Shown here: in pieces, positions 25,621 through 33,585 of the stretch
Position numbering within the stretch: the stretch's first letter is position 1
Layout of the letters: the number at the start of each line of letters is the position of its first letter
Assembly (NCBI GenBank): GCA_003600225.1
Contig: QZFT01000042.1
Location: 1-64,000 of the forward strand
Length of the DNA stretch: 64,000 nucleotides
Direction of reading: 5' to 3'
Source: Pseudonocardiaceae bacterium YIM PH 21723
GTDB taxonomy: Bacteria; Actinomycetota; Actinomycetes; Mycobacteriales; Pseudonocardiaceae
Program-made: the position numbers and the translations under genes
Notes under the pieces: generated by a model
Told to the model about the DNA's origin: nothing
Databases searched by the model: none
The model's input: only the letters and a program-made list of their open reading frames with translations

Positions 25621-25634
25621 CTCAAACGTTTAAG
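25621..25634. promoter_or_regulatory. LacI-type operator 2 (metallophosphoesterase operon)
   Basis: CTCAAACGTTTAAG, one mismatch from operator 1. It overlaps the last codons of the lacI-type gene itself, so the promoter of the following operon lies inside that gene. Confidence 0.75.
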
Positions 25635-26652
25635 CAGAAGCTGTGGAACCGCGCACTTCAAGAGATACCGGAATGGTCAACTCCAGCGACGGCGGCTCGC
25701 GACCCTCCACGGCGTCGATCAGCAACCCGGCCGCCTCGGCGCCCAGCCGGTGCCGGTCCACCCGCAGCGTGGTCAACGGTGGGTTGAGGATCGCCGACGT
25801 CGGCAGGTCGTCGTGGCCCACCACGGAGACGTCCTCGGGGATCCGCAGGCCGTGGTCGGCGGCGGCCAGGTAGACGGCGTGCGCGAGGTAGTCGCTGTTG
25901 GTGATGAACGCGGTCGGTCGCCGGCCCGGGGCGTCGCCGAGAGCCCGGCAGACCGCCTCGCGGGTGGTGTTCAGGTCCAGCTCTGCTTCGATCACACTGG
26001 CGGTGAACCGCTCCTCCGCTGCCAGATCCAGGAACAATTCCAGGCGCTCCGGGTCCGGCGACTTCTCGGCGGGTGCGGCCACCATGGCGATGCGTTGATG
26101 GCCGAGGCCGCGCAGGTGTTCCACGGCCAGCTGCACGGCCGCCGGGCCGTCGGGGCTCACGCTCATCGCCAGCCGGCCGGCCCGGCGACGGGGGGCGTTG
26201 AGCACCACGACGGGGCGTTCGGTGGCGGCCGCCCAGGCGCCGACCGCCCGGCCGCGGCCGATCGGCGCGACCGCGAGCCCGTCCAGGCCCCGGTCGGCGA
26301 AGGTGTCGAGCAGCTTCTGTTCCCGCTCCTGGTCATATCGGGAGGACCCGACCATCACCTCGTAGCCCGCCTTGGCGCAGGCCTCGTCGAAGCCGTCGAT
26401 CAGGTCGAGGAAGAACGGGTTGCGCAGGTTCCGGATCAGCAGTCCGAGCACATTGGACCGGCGGGTGCGCAGCGCGACGGCGGAGGCGTTGCGCCGATAG
26501 CCCAGGGCGGTCGCCTTCTCCAGCACGGTGGCCCTGACCTGGTCGCTGACCCCGGGTTTTCCGGACAGCGCAAGGCTCACGGCGGCCACCGATATGCCCA
26601 GATCGGTGGCGATCTCCTGCTGGGTGGGCTGTTTTCCTGGAGGTACCGGCAC
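25630..26652 (-). CDS. LacI-family transcriptional regulator
   Basis: The 340-residue protein starts with the LacI helix-turn-helix (TQQEIATDLGISVAAVSLAL then SGKPGVSDQVR, hinge LGYRRNASAVALRTRRS) and continues with a periplasmic-binding-protein-like sensor (NPFFLDLIDGFDEA, FITNSDYLAHAVY, SVVGHDDLPTSAILNPPLTTLRVD). The variant hinge lacks the common PNxxAR sequence but is otherwise normal. Three matching operators flank the surrounding transcription units, so it probably represses the PLD-like, phosphoesterase and transporter genes until its ligand appears. It diverges from the MFS gene. Confidence 0.9.
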   Translation of the reverse strand: MPVPPGKQPTQQEIATDLGISVAAVSLALSGKPGVSDQVRATVLEKATALGYRRNASAVALRTRRSNVLGLLIRNLRNPFFLDLIDGFDEACAKAGYEVMVGSSRYDQEREQKLLDTFADRGLDGLAVAPIGRGRAVGAWAAATERPVVVLNAPRRRAGRLAMSVSPDGPAAVQLAVEHLRGLGHQRIAMVAAPAEKSPDPERLELFLDLAAEERFTASVIEAELDLNTTREAVCRALGDAPGRRPTAFITNSDYLAHAVYLAAADHGLRIPEDVSVVGHDDLPTSAILNPPLTTLRVDRHRLGAEAAGLLIDAVEGREPPSLELTIPVSLEVRGSTASA

Positions 26653-26751
26653 CGACGCAGAGTAGCCAACTTCCGGGACCAGTTCGGTTGCTTTCGGCTT
26701 AACAAGCCAGGGAAGCGCCCGTTCTGGCTTGTCAGAGCCCTGCTCAACAAA

Positions 26752-26765
26752 CTAAAACGTTTGAG
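26752..26765. promoter_or_regulatory. LacI-type operator 3 (MFS transporter)
   Basis: CTAAAACGTTTGAG, 52 nt upstream of the MFS gene and about 100 nt from the divergent lacI-type start, so it may control both. Confidence 0.75.
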
Positions 26766-26816
26766 TAGCAACCCTGTGATTGAACTCGCGGTGTCTAATT
26801 TTGAAAGGGCAACATC

Positions 26817-28175
26817 GTGTCCGCCAACGGCTTCCAAGTTCTGGACCAAGCGTCCCTGAAACCGTTCCAGCGAAAGGTCACCCGCCTGTCGGCGGCGGGC
26901 ATGTTCCTGGACGGTTACGACCTCACCGTCATCGCGGTCGCCCTGCCCATCCTCATCAAGCAGTGGCACCTGTCCTCCGGCATGGCCGCCATCGTGGCCG
27001 CCTCCGCCGTCCTCGGCATGTTCATTGGCGCCCTGGTGCTGGGCCGGCTCACCGACAAGCTCGGCCGCAAGAAGATGTACCTGGTCGACCTGATCTGCTT
27101 CGTCGTGTTCGCCATCCTGACCGCGCTCAGCCAGGATGTCTGGCAGCTGATCGCGTTCCGGTTCCTGCTGGGGCTGGCGATCGGCGCCGACTACTCGATC
27201 TCACCCACCCTGCTCGCCGAGTATGTCTCGGCCAAGGACCGCGGCAAGGTCATGAGCCTGCTGGGCGCCACCTGGTTCCTGGGTGCCGCGTCGACCTACG
27301 TGTTCGCGTTGATCCTGCTGCCGCTGGGCAACAACTCCTGGCGCTACATGCTGCTGCTGGGCGCCGTGTTCGCGCTCATCGTGATCTACATGCGCCGCAG
27401 CATCCCCGAGTCGCCGCGCTGGCTGATGGACCACGGCCGGCACGAGGAGGCCGCCAAGGTCCTCCGGCAGATCAGCGGCCGGGACGACGTCACCCTGCCG
27501 CCGGCGGTCCAGAGCGAGACCCGCGAGAAGCCGTGGAGCTCGCTGTTCGCCCCGCGAATGATCAAGATCACCGTGTTCGTCTGCGGCTTCTGGTTCATGT
27601 ACACCCTGGCCTACTACGGCATCTCGCTGTACACCCCGACCGTGCTCAAGCAGGTCACCTCCAGCACCGCGCAGTCGTACGTCGGCTCGCTGATCATCGG
27701 CCTGGTCGGCCTGCTCGGCGCCGGTATCGGCATCTACCTGTCCGACCGCATCGGCCGCCGCAAGCTGGTCATCATCGGCTTCGCCGGCCTGGTCGGGTCG
27801 CTGCTGGTGCTGGCCCTCGCGGGTAAGCCCTCGCTCGGCCTGCTGATCGGCTTCCTGGCCCTCGGCGTGCTGTTCGCCAACATGGGCCCCGGCGTGGTCA
27901 ACCTGATCTACCCGAGCGAGCTGTACCCGACCTCGATCCGGGCCACCGGCGCCGGTCTGGCCGCCTCGTTCTCCCGGATCGGCGGCATCATCGGCACCCT
28001 GGCCTTCCCGCCGCTCGTCGCCTCCTGGGGCATCGGCAAGGCGCTGTGGCTGTTCATCGGCGCCGGACTCATCGGCCTGGTGATCTCGGTGCTGCTGGCC
28101 CCCGAGACCCGGGGCCGTCAGCTGGAGGAACTGAACGAGACCCTCGCGGGCGAACCTTCCGCGGTCAAGGTCTAG
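26817..28175 (+). CDS. MFS transporter (sugar porter / organophosphate type)
   Basis: A 452-residue, 12-segment major-facilitator protein. It shows the SP-family-like motifs AGMFLDGYDLTVIAVALP, GRLTDKLGRKKMY (motif A), FRFLLGLAIGADYSISP, PESPRWLMDHGR and, in the second half, YLSDRIGRRKLVI and ELYPTSIRATG. It would import the substrate of the regulon by proton symport; its placement next to phosphoesterases suggests an inositol-, glycerol- or phosphate-containing compound, but that is inference. GTG start with AAAGGG upstream; a terminator hairpin follows. Confidence 0.88.
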   Translation: MSANGFQVLDQASLKPFQRKVTRLSAAGMFLDGYDLTVIAVALPILIKQWHLSSGMAAIVAASAVLGMFIGALVLGRLTDKLGRKKMYLVDLICFVVFAILTALSQDVWQLIAFRFLLGLAIGADYSISPTLLAEYVSAKDRGKVMSLLGATWFLGAASTYVFALILLPLGNNSWRYMLLLGAVFALIVIYMRRSIPESPRWLMDHGRHEEAAKVLRQISGRDDVTLPPAVQSETREKPWSSLFAPRMIKITVFVCGFWFMYTLAYYGISLYTPTVLKQVTSSTAQSYVGSLIIGLVGLLGAGIGIYLSDRIGRRKLVIIGFAGLVGSLLVLALAGKPSLGLLIGFLALGVLFANMGPGVVNLIYPSELYPTSIRATGAGLAASFSRIGGIIGTLAFPPLVASWGIGKALWLFIGAGLIGLVISVLLAPETRGRQLEELNETLAGEPSAVKV

Positions 28176-28183
28176 TAAACGCC

Positions 28184-28226
28184 GAAGGGCGTCTGCGCAT
28201 CCCTGGGGGATGCGCAGGCGCCCTTC
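28184..28226. terminator. Terminator between MFS and glycosyltransferase genes
   Basis: GAAGGGCG and CTGCGCATCC arms pair with GGATGCGCAG and CGCCCTTC over 19 nt with one or two internal mismatches. It sits between convergent stop codons and can serve both genes. Confidence 0.85.
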
Positions 28227-28231
28227 TCGTC

Positions 28232-29617
28232 TCAGGACTCCAGCGCGACCGCGGCGCCCTTGGCCACGATCTCCTTGTTGCGCCTGGTCTTCGCCCACCC
28301 GTTCCGGCCGCGGATGATCCGGTACACCGCGCGCCAGGAGGTGAGATAGAAGTTGTACACGTACAGCCAGTAGCCGAGGCCCAGCATGATGCCGCGCAGC
28401 GGGCCGATGTCCCGCTCACACCGGCGCCAGTAGATCGGGCCCCAGATGACGAACGGCAGCATGCCGAACACCAGGTACATGACGAACAGCACCCAGGCGC
28501 CGCTGGTGAACCACAGCCAGGTGTCGGCCGGGTTCTCCACCGCGTGCACGCCGATCACCACGAACGGGATCGGGAAGATGAGCGTGCCGACCAGCTGCAT
28601 CCACGGCTGCATCAGGTAATACATCATCTCGGTCGCGCCCATGGTGCTCACGTGCCGGGAGTTCCAGATGACCGGCAGGTACCGCCAGCACTGCATGGTG
28701 CCCTGACCCCACCGGGTCCGCTGGGTCAGGAACCGGCGCAGGCTGTACACGGCCTCCTGGGAGACCCAGGCATCGCGGCTGTGCGTGGTCTTCCAGCCCG
28801 CGATGAGCAGGTGCACGCCCAGCTCGAAGTCCTCCAGCAGCGATCCGCCCCACGGCGAGTCCGTGTCGCCGGCGATGGAGTTCAACGCGGACATCCGGGT
28901 GTACTGGCCGTTGCCGCCCATCGCGATGGTGCCGGTGTACTTGCGGGCCAGCTGGATCGCGCAGAGCGCGGTGCGGAACTCCAGGTCCTGCATCCGGGCC
29001 ATGTACAGGCCGAACCACTTGCGGAGGCCCTTCGTACCCGGCTTCGGGATGCCCCGGTTCATCATGTGCACGTCCACCTGCACCGCGCCCACCTTCGGGT
29101 CGCCGAACATGGTGGGGCCCGAGCAGACCTCGAAGTTGTTCGGTGACGGGCGCCCGTCCGCGTCCACCACCGCGACCAGCTGGCGTGCCGGGTCGGCGTC
29201 GCCGAGGAACCTCTTCAGCTCCCGATAGGCGGCGTTGAGCGCGGGGCCCTTGCCGATGCGGGCATCCGGCCGCACCCGCTCCACCAGGTGAATGTGCCCG
29301 TCGACGTCCCCGCCGTTGCGTTGCTGGGAACGCACCAGTTCGGCGGTCTGATCGTCCGAGGCGTCGTCGATCACCCACACATGGCACTGCGGGAAGGTCT
29401 CGCGCAGGTAGTGGATGGTGTGCGTGATCACCGCCTCCTCGTCCCGGCAGGGCACGAGGAAATGCCAGGTGAAGGCGTGCGGATCGCCGGTCGGCGTCGG
29501 CCGGTACCGGAGGTAGGGGATCACGATCGTCGTCATGTAACTGATGAACAGGATGCTCATCATCAGGGACAACGCCTGCGTCATGCCCGAGAGCAGCAGC
29601 AGCGAGCTCTGGCTCAT
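28232..29617 (-). CDS. Family 2 membrane glycosyltransferase
   Basis: The 461-residue processive-type GT2 has an N-terminal membrane segment, the catalytic core with VWVIDDASDDQT, VAVVDADGRPSP (DxD), LLEDFELGVHLL (ED base) and QRTRWGQG (the QxxRW product-holding motif), and about four C-terminal membrane segments. This set is that of polysaccharide or N-acetylglucosamine polymerases. It is coupled by ATGA to the upstream exosortase-like gene, which suggests it makes or decorates a surface glycan connected with that sorting system; the UDP-GlcNAc 2-epimerase across the divergent promoter could supply the sugar. Confidence 0.88.
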   Translation of the reverse strand: MSQSSLLLLSGMTQALSLMMSILFISYMTTIVIPYLRYRPTPTGDPHAFTWHFLVPCRDEEAVITHTIHYLRETFPQCHVWVIDDASDDQTAELVRSQQRNGGDVDGHIHLVERVRPDARIGKGPALNAAYRELKRFLGDADPARQLVAVVDADGRPSPNNFEVCSGPTMFGDPKVGAVQVDVHMMNRGIPKPGTKGLRKWFGLYMARMQDLEFRTALCAIQLARKYTGTIAMGGNGQYTRMSALNSIAGDTDSPWGGSLLEDFELGVHLLIAGWKTTHSRDAWVSQEAVYSLRRFLTQRTRWGQGTMQCWRYLPVIWNSRHVSTMGATEMMYYLMQPWMQLVGTLIFPIPFVVIGVHAVENPADTWLWFTSGAWVLFVMYLVFGMLPFVIWGPIYWRRCERDIGPLRGIMLGLGYWLYVYNFYLTSWRAVYRIIRGRNGWAKTRRNKEIVAKGAAVALES

Positions 29618-30144
29618 GCCGCCTCCATCTCGGTTTCCCGGTCATTGCGGCGCATGGTCAGCCAGAAGAACACGACGAGCGTGACGGCGCCGCCGAAAAT
29701 GCTGATCAGCGAGCCGCCGACGGTGTGCCCCCAGTGGTAGCCACGGGGACCGCCGAGCAGGTCCGCCAGCAAGGCGATGTCCACCAGCCGCAGCTGGTTG
29801 ACCATGATCAGCATCGCGCTGGAGATGAGCAGCGCCAGCAGGACCCGGGGGCCGTTCTGCGGCCGGAATGCCACGAGCACCGCGGCCAGCAGCACCAGCG
29901 GGATGATCAGGAACACCGAGGTGCACTCGGCCGTCATCTTGATGCCCATCGGGTGATCGGTGCCGAGCAGGAAGAAAACGCTGGGCCGATCCGGGACCAC
30001 GCCCACGTTGCCGAAGCCCAGTCCGTCCAGGACCAGCGCCGCCAGTCGCACCTCCATCCCGCGGTAGGAGTGCTGGGTCACCACGAGTGCCACGGCACCG
30101 GCGGCCAGTAGCAGAGCCAGGGTTCTGCCGAGAGCTTTGTACAT
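29614..30144 (-). CDS. Exosortase/archaeosortase-family membrane peptidase
   Basis: The 176-residue integral membrane protein carries the exosortase catalytic triad pattern: Cys74 in TAECTSVFLI, Arg119 in VNQLRLVDI, and His137/His140 in GYHWGHTVGG. Such enzymes process proteins with short C-terminal sorting signals during export. The start at 30144 is chosen because the upstream open frame lacks membrane or conserved character. Its stop overlaps the GT2 start. Its likely substrates are the divergently encoded exported protein (30499) and perhaps the miniprotein at 31240. Confidence 0.82.
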   Translation of the reverse strand: MYKALGRTLALLLAAGAVALVVTQHSYRGMEVRLAALVLDGLGFGNVGVVPDRPSVFFLLGTDHPMGIKMTAECTSVFLIIPLVLLAAVLVAFRPQNGPRVLLALLISSAMLIMVNQLRLVDIALLADLLGGPRGYHWGHTVGGSLISIFGGAVTLVVFFWLTMRRNDRETEMEAA

Positions 30145-30498
30145 ACGCGGTGAACCTTCATCAGTGGTGGATGGGACGGAATTGATGTTCGCCGACAAAT
30201 CTACGACCGTTGCCCCTTTTCTGCGCGGGCAGCTGGTGAAACTTGCATGATCAACATGTTTCCGGGGGTGGCCGGTGATATACAACATCACGCAATACCC
30301 CTTCTCAACTGCACTAACACACTTCTGAAGAACGTTTGCGTGAGCGGGTGAATGCTTGATCACCTGTTAGGGCGAACCTGGCGCATTGCTCCGCAATGCT
30401 TCGTCACCGATATCGGCCAGGCGTTCCCAGGCGTGCGCGTGCTGACCAATTCCACAATTTCGCAGAGGAAATACATTCACTCGTTGGAGGAACGACAG

Positions 30499-31230
30499 AT
30501 GCGCATGCCTCACGTAAGAGCAGGCGGATTCGCGGCGATACTCGCCGTGTCCGCGCTGCTGCTCGGTGCGGCTCCGGCCTCGGCCGAGTTGGTGGATGTC
30601 GGCTTTGAAGCCCAGGCCTTCGCGGTCCGGGTCGTCCGGCCCGGCGGGCTCGGCAACGTCGGCCCGCTCGCCTGGTCGAAGAGCGACACCGGTCCGACGG
30701 AGAACTCGGTCGTCGACCAGAACGTGCCGGGTGTGGTCACGGCGAAGGGCATCACCACGTTCGCCCGCAAGAGTGGGAACGGCAATCTGGACGCCGAGGC
30801 CGCCACCTCCGACGTGCAGATCGGGGTGCTCGGGCCGCTCGCCGCGATCACGGTGGGCAGCCTCAAGGCCGAGTGCCACTCGACCCCGGGCTCCATCACC
30901 GGTGGCTCGACCATCGCGAACCCCACCATCGCCGGGGTTCCGATCAACATCACCGGTGAGCCGAACCAGCAGGCGATTCCGCCGGGGGTGCCGGGCAAGG
31001 TCACCTTCAACGAGCAGTACACCAACCCGGATGGCAGCAGGACCTTCCAGGCGCTGCACGTGGTCGGGCCGGACGGCACCGATGTGGTGATCAGTTCGGT
31101 GACCTGTGGGCCGGCTGACCCGAACGGGCCGATGGCCTCCGGTGCGGGCATGTGGATCGGGTTCGGTCTGCTGGCCGCCATCGCCGTCCCGGTCGGTCTC
31201 GGATGGCGTCGTCGCAGGCAGATCGCCTAG
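30499..31230 (+). CDS. Exported protein with C-terminal membrane anchor signal
   Basis: The 243-residue protein has an N-terminal signal peptide (GFAAILAVSALLLGAAPASA) and ends with ASGAGMWIGFGLLAAIAVPVG followed by WRRRRQIA, a tripartite sorting-like tail of short motif, membrane segment and Arg cluster. The mature part is beta-rich with two cysteines (KAECHST, VTCGPAD). The tail and the neighbouring exosortase make it the probable sorted substrate; the general look matches actinobacterial proteins named choice-of-anchor, though I cannot confirm the exact family. GGAGG precedes the ATG. Confidence 0.8.
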   Translation: MRMPHVRAGGFAAILAVSALLLGAAPASAELVDVGFEAQAFAVRVVRPGGLGNVGPLAWSKSDTGPTENSVVDQNVPGVVTAKGITTFARKSGNGNLDAEAATSDVQIGVLGPLAAITVGSLKAECHSTPGSITGGSTIANPTIAGVPINITGEPNQQAIPPGVPGKVTFNEQYTNPDGSRTFQALHVVGPDGTDVVISSVTCGPADPNGPMASGAGMWIGFGLLAAIAVPVGLGWRRRRQIA

Positions 31231-31239
31231 GAGGCTGGT

Positions 31240-31398
31240 GTGTACAAGGGTCCTGGTGGTGGAACCGGACTGGCCGCGACCGGGCTGTCGCTGGGTGGCG
31301 CCAGTGTCGGCTGGTGGATCGCCGCGGGCGTGAGCCTCGTGGCGATCGGCCTGGTGACCAGGTACGTCTCCCACCGCCGTCACTCGGCCGATTCCTGA
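31240..31398 (+). CDS. 52-residue LAxTG-like membrane miniprotein
   Basis: A short gene starting GTG with AGGAGG at ideal spacing; the ribosome site overlaps the previous stop codon (TAGGAGG), so translation is coupled. The product reads YKGPGGGTGLAATGLS, then a membrane segment (WWIAAGVSLVAIGLVT) and a basic tail YVSHRRHSADS. LAATG resembles an LPxTG/LAxTG sorting motif, yet there is no signal peptide and almost no N-terminal cargo. It could be a sortase-like partner, an assembly factor of the exosortase system or a vestigial anchor. Confidence 0.75.
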   Translation: MYKGPGGGTGLAATGLSLGGASVGWWIAAGVSLVAIGLVTRYVSHRRHSADS

Positions 31399-31465
31399 TC
31401 GGGCCGTGACCGGTGCCTGGAGGCCCGCCCGGGCCTCCAGGCACTCGACAGCAAAGGAGTGACAC

Positions 31466-32695
31466 ATGGATGTGTTGCTGATGGTCGGCACCCGGCCGGA
31501 GGCGGTCAAGGCCGCGCCGGTCGCCCTGGCGATGGCCGAACATCCGGTGCTGCGCCCGATCATCGTCCACAGTGGACAACATCCGGCGATGGTCGACCAG
31601 TCCCTGGAACCCTTCGGGCTCAAGGCCGGCATCGAACTCGGCGTGGAACGGCGTACCGGTTCGCAGGCCGAACTGGTCTCCGCGATGCTGTCCTGTTTGG
31701 ACGATGTGCTGACCGACCGCCGCCCGGCGGCCGTGATCGTGCAGGGCGACACCACGACGACGCTGGCCGGCGCGCTGGCCGCGTTCTGGCGCGGAATTCC
31801 GGTGGTACACCTGGAAGCCGGGCTGCGCACCCATGATCTGAGCAGGCCGTTCCCCGAGGAGGGGAACCGGCAGATGATCTCCCGGATCGCCTCGTTGCAC
31901 CTGGCTCCGACACCGCTCGCGGTGCGGGCGCTGCAGCACGAGCGGCTGCCGCGACCGGAGATCGTGCTCACCGGCAACACCGTGGTCGACGCGGTCGCGC
32001 GGATCGCGGCCCGGAACCTGCCCGCGGTGAATCAGGTTGTGGCCACGGTGGAAACCCGGTCCGCGGCGAGCCGGGTCGCCCTGGTCACCGCCCATCGGCG
32101 GGAGAGCTGGGGCGAACCGCTGCACGCCGTGCTCGACGCGGTGCGGACCCTGGTCGAGGAGACCCCGGACCTGCTGGTGCTGTTCCCCGCGCACCCGAAT
32201 CCGGCGGTGCGGGAACAGGTGAACGCCGTGCTCGGCGGCCATCCGCGGATCTTCGTCACCGAGCCACTGGACTATCCGGACCTGGTCCGGGTGCTGTCCT
32301 TCGCCTCGATCGTGCTCACCGACTCCGGCGGCATCCAGGAGGAGGCGCCGCACTTCGGCGTTCCGGTATTGGTCCTGCGGGAGGTCACCGAGCGGATGGA
32401 GGCCGTCGACGCCGGCTACTCCTGGCTGGTGGGCACCGACCGGGGCGCGATCCTGGAGCAGGCGCACACGTTGCTGCGAGACAACGTGCGGCTGCCCCGG
32501 GACCGCAACCCGTTCGGCGATGGCCACGCCGCGGCGCGCACCGTGGCCGCGGTGGAGCGGCTACTCGGCCTGGTCGACCGTGAGCACCAGCTTGCCGGTG
32601 GTCCGGCCGGTCTCGCCGAGTTCGTGGGCCTTGGCGACCTCCGACAGCGGGAAGGTCTGGTCGACGTGCACCTTCAGGCTGCCGTCGCCGAGTAG
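31466..32695 (+). CDS. wecB: UDP-N-acetylglucosamine 2-epimerase
   Basis: Interconverts UDP-GlcNAc and UDP-ManNAc for surface polysaccharide synthesis. Hallmarks are MVGTRPEAVKAAPV, QGDTTTTLAGALA, VHLEAGLRTHD, FPEEGNRQMI, TAHRRESWG, TDSGGIQEEA and REVTERMEAVDAGYSWLVG. The catalytic Asp/Glu/His residues appear intact. AAAGGAGTG precedes the ATG. At 409 residues it is about 40 longer than usual: the last part after LLGLVDREH is antisense to the convergent oxidoreductase gene and looks like read-through of a lost stop. It probably serves the GT2/exosortase locus. Confidence 0.9.
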   Translation: MDVLLMVGTRPEAVKAAPVALAMAEHPVLRPIIVHSGQHPAMVDQSLEPFGLKAGIELGVERRTGSQAELVSAMLSCLDDVLTDRRPAAVIVQGDTTTTLAGALAAFWRGIPVVHLEAGLRTHDLSRPFPEEGNRQMISRIASLHLAPTPLAVRALQHERLPRPEIVLTGNTVVDAVARIAARNLPAVNQVVATVETRSAASRVALVTAHRRESWGEPLHAVLDAVRTLVEETPDLLVLFPAHPNPAVREQVNAVLGGHPRIFVTEPLDYPDLVRVLSFASIVLTDSGGIQEEAPHFGVPVLVLREVTERMEAVDAGYSWLVGTDRGAILEQAHTLLRDNVRLPRDRNPFGDGHAAARTVAAVERLLGLVDREHQLAGGPAGLAEFVGLGDLRQREGLVDVHLQAAVAE

Positions 32696-33514
32696 CCGGG
32701 CCAGTTCACGCATCGTGGTGTGGTCCACCTCGACGAGCGCGGACTCGGCGCGGATGCCCAGCTCGGCGGCCTTCGCGTACGACTCCTTGCTGATGGAGCC
32801 GGGCAGGATGGTCACCAGGACACCGCCCCGGCGCAGCACCGACAGCGACCGGGCGCCGATGTCCTCGCCGAGGGTGTCGAGCACGACGTCGACGTCGCTG
32901 AGCACCTCGGTGAAGTCGGTGCTGCGGTAGTCGATCACCTCGTCGGCGCCGAGTTCGCGGAGGAAGTCGTGCTTCGCGGCGCTGGCCGTGCCGATCACGT
33001 GAGCTCCCTTGAGCTTCGCGATCTGCACCGCCAGGTGGCCCACGCCGCCGGCCGCGGCGTGGATCAGCACGCGCTGCCCCGGCTGCACGTCCGCAGCGTC
33101 CACCAGCGCCTGCCAGGCCGTCAGCCCGGCCAGGGGCAGGCCCGCCGCGTGCACGTGGTCCACGTTCGCCGGCTTGGCGACGAAGGTGCGGGACGGCGCC
33201 ACCACGTACTCGGCGTAGGCGCCGTGGCCGTGCGGGTAGGCCAGCATGCCGAGGACCTCGTCGCCGACCCGGTGCGCGGTCACGCCGAAACCGGCTTCGA
33301 CCACGACGCCGCTGACGTCCCAGCCGGTGGTGAAGGGCAGTTCGAAGCCCCAGAAGTTGAGCTGGCGGGTCTTCCAGTCGGTGGGGTTGATGCCCGCCGC
33401 GTGCACCTTGACCAGGACATCGGTCGGGCCCGGCTTCGGCCTGGGAACCTGTACCTCCCGGAGCACCTCCGGGCCGCCCGCCTGATCCTGGCTGATCGCC
33501 GTGAAAGTCGTCAT
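32561..33514 (-). CDS. Zinc-less NADP-dependent quinone oxidoreductase-like protein
   Basis: The 317-residue medium-chain reductase has GINPTDWKTR, the GWDVSGVVVEAG segment, VLIHAAAGGVGHLAVQIAKL for NADP binding and a C-terminal TTGKLVLTVDQ end typical of the quinone oxidoreductase group (no catalytic zinc ligands). It diverges from a GlxA-like AraC regulator, 71 nt between starts, a common pairing that suggests induction by an electrophile. Its 3' end overlaps the wecB read-through by 135 nt. The start at 33514 has GGATGAAG upstream. Confidence 0.9.
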   Translation of the reverse strand: MTTFTAISQDQAGGPEVLREVQVPRPKPGPTDVLVKVHAAGINPTDWKTRQLNFWGFELPFTTGWDVSGVVVEAGFGVTAHRVGDEVLGMLAYPHGHGAYAEYVVAPSRTFVAKPANVDHVHAAGLPLAGLTAWQALVDAADVQPGQRVLIHAAAGGVGHLAVQIAKLKGAHVIGTASAAKHDFLRELGADEVIDYRSTDFTEVLSDVDVVLDTLGEDIGARSLSVLRRGGVLVTILPGSISKESYAKAAELGIRAESALVEVDHTTMRELARLLGDGSLKVHVDQTFPLSEVAKAHELGETGRTTGKLVLTVDQAE

Positions 33515-33585
33515 GGCTTCATCCTGGGGTGTGGTGGCCCTCGCTGCTAAGTGGCCCGAGGGTCGATATGTGCAAATATTGGGCC

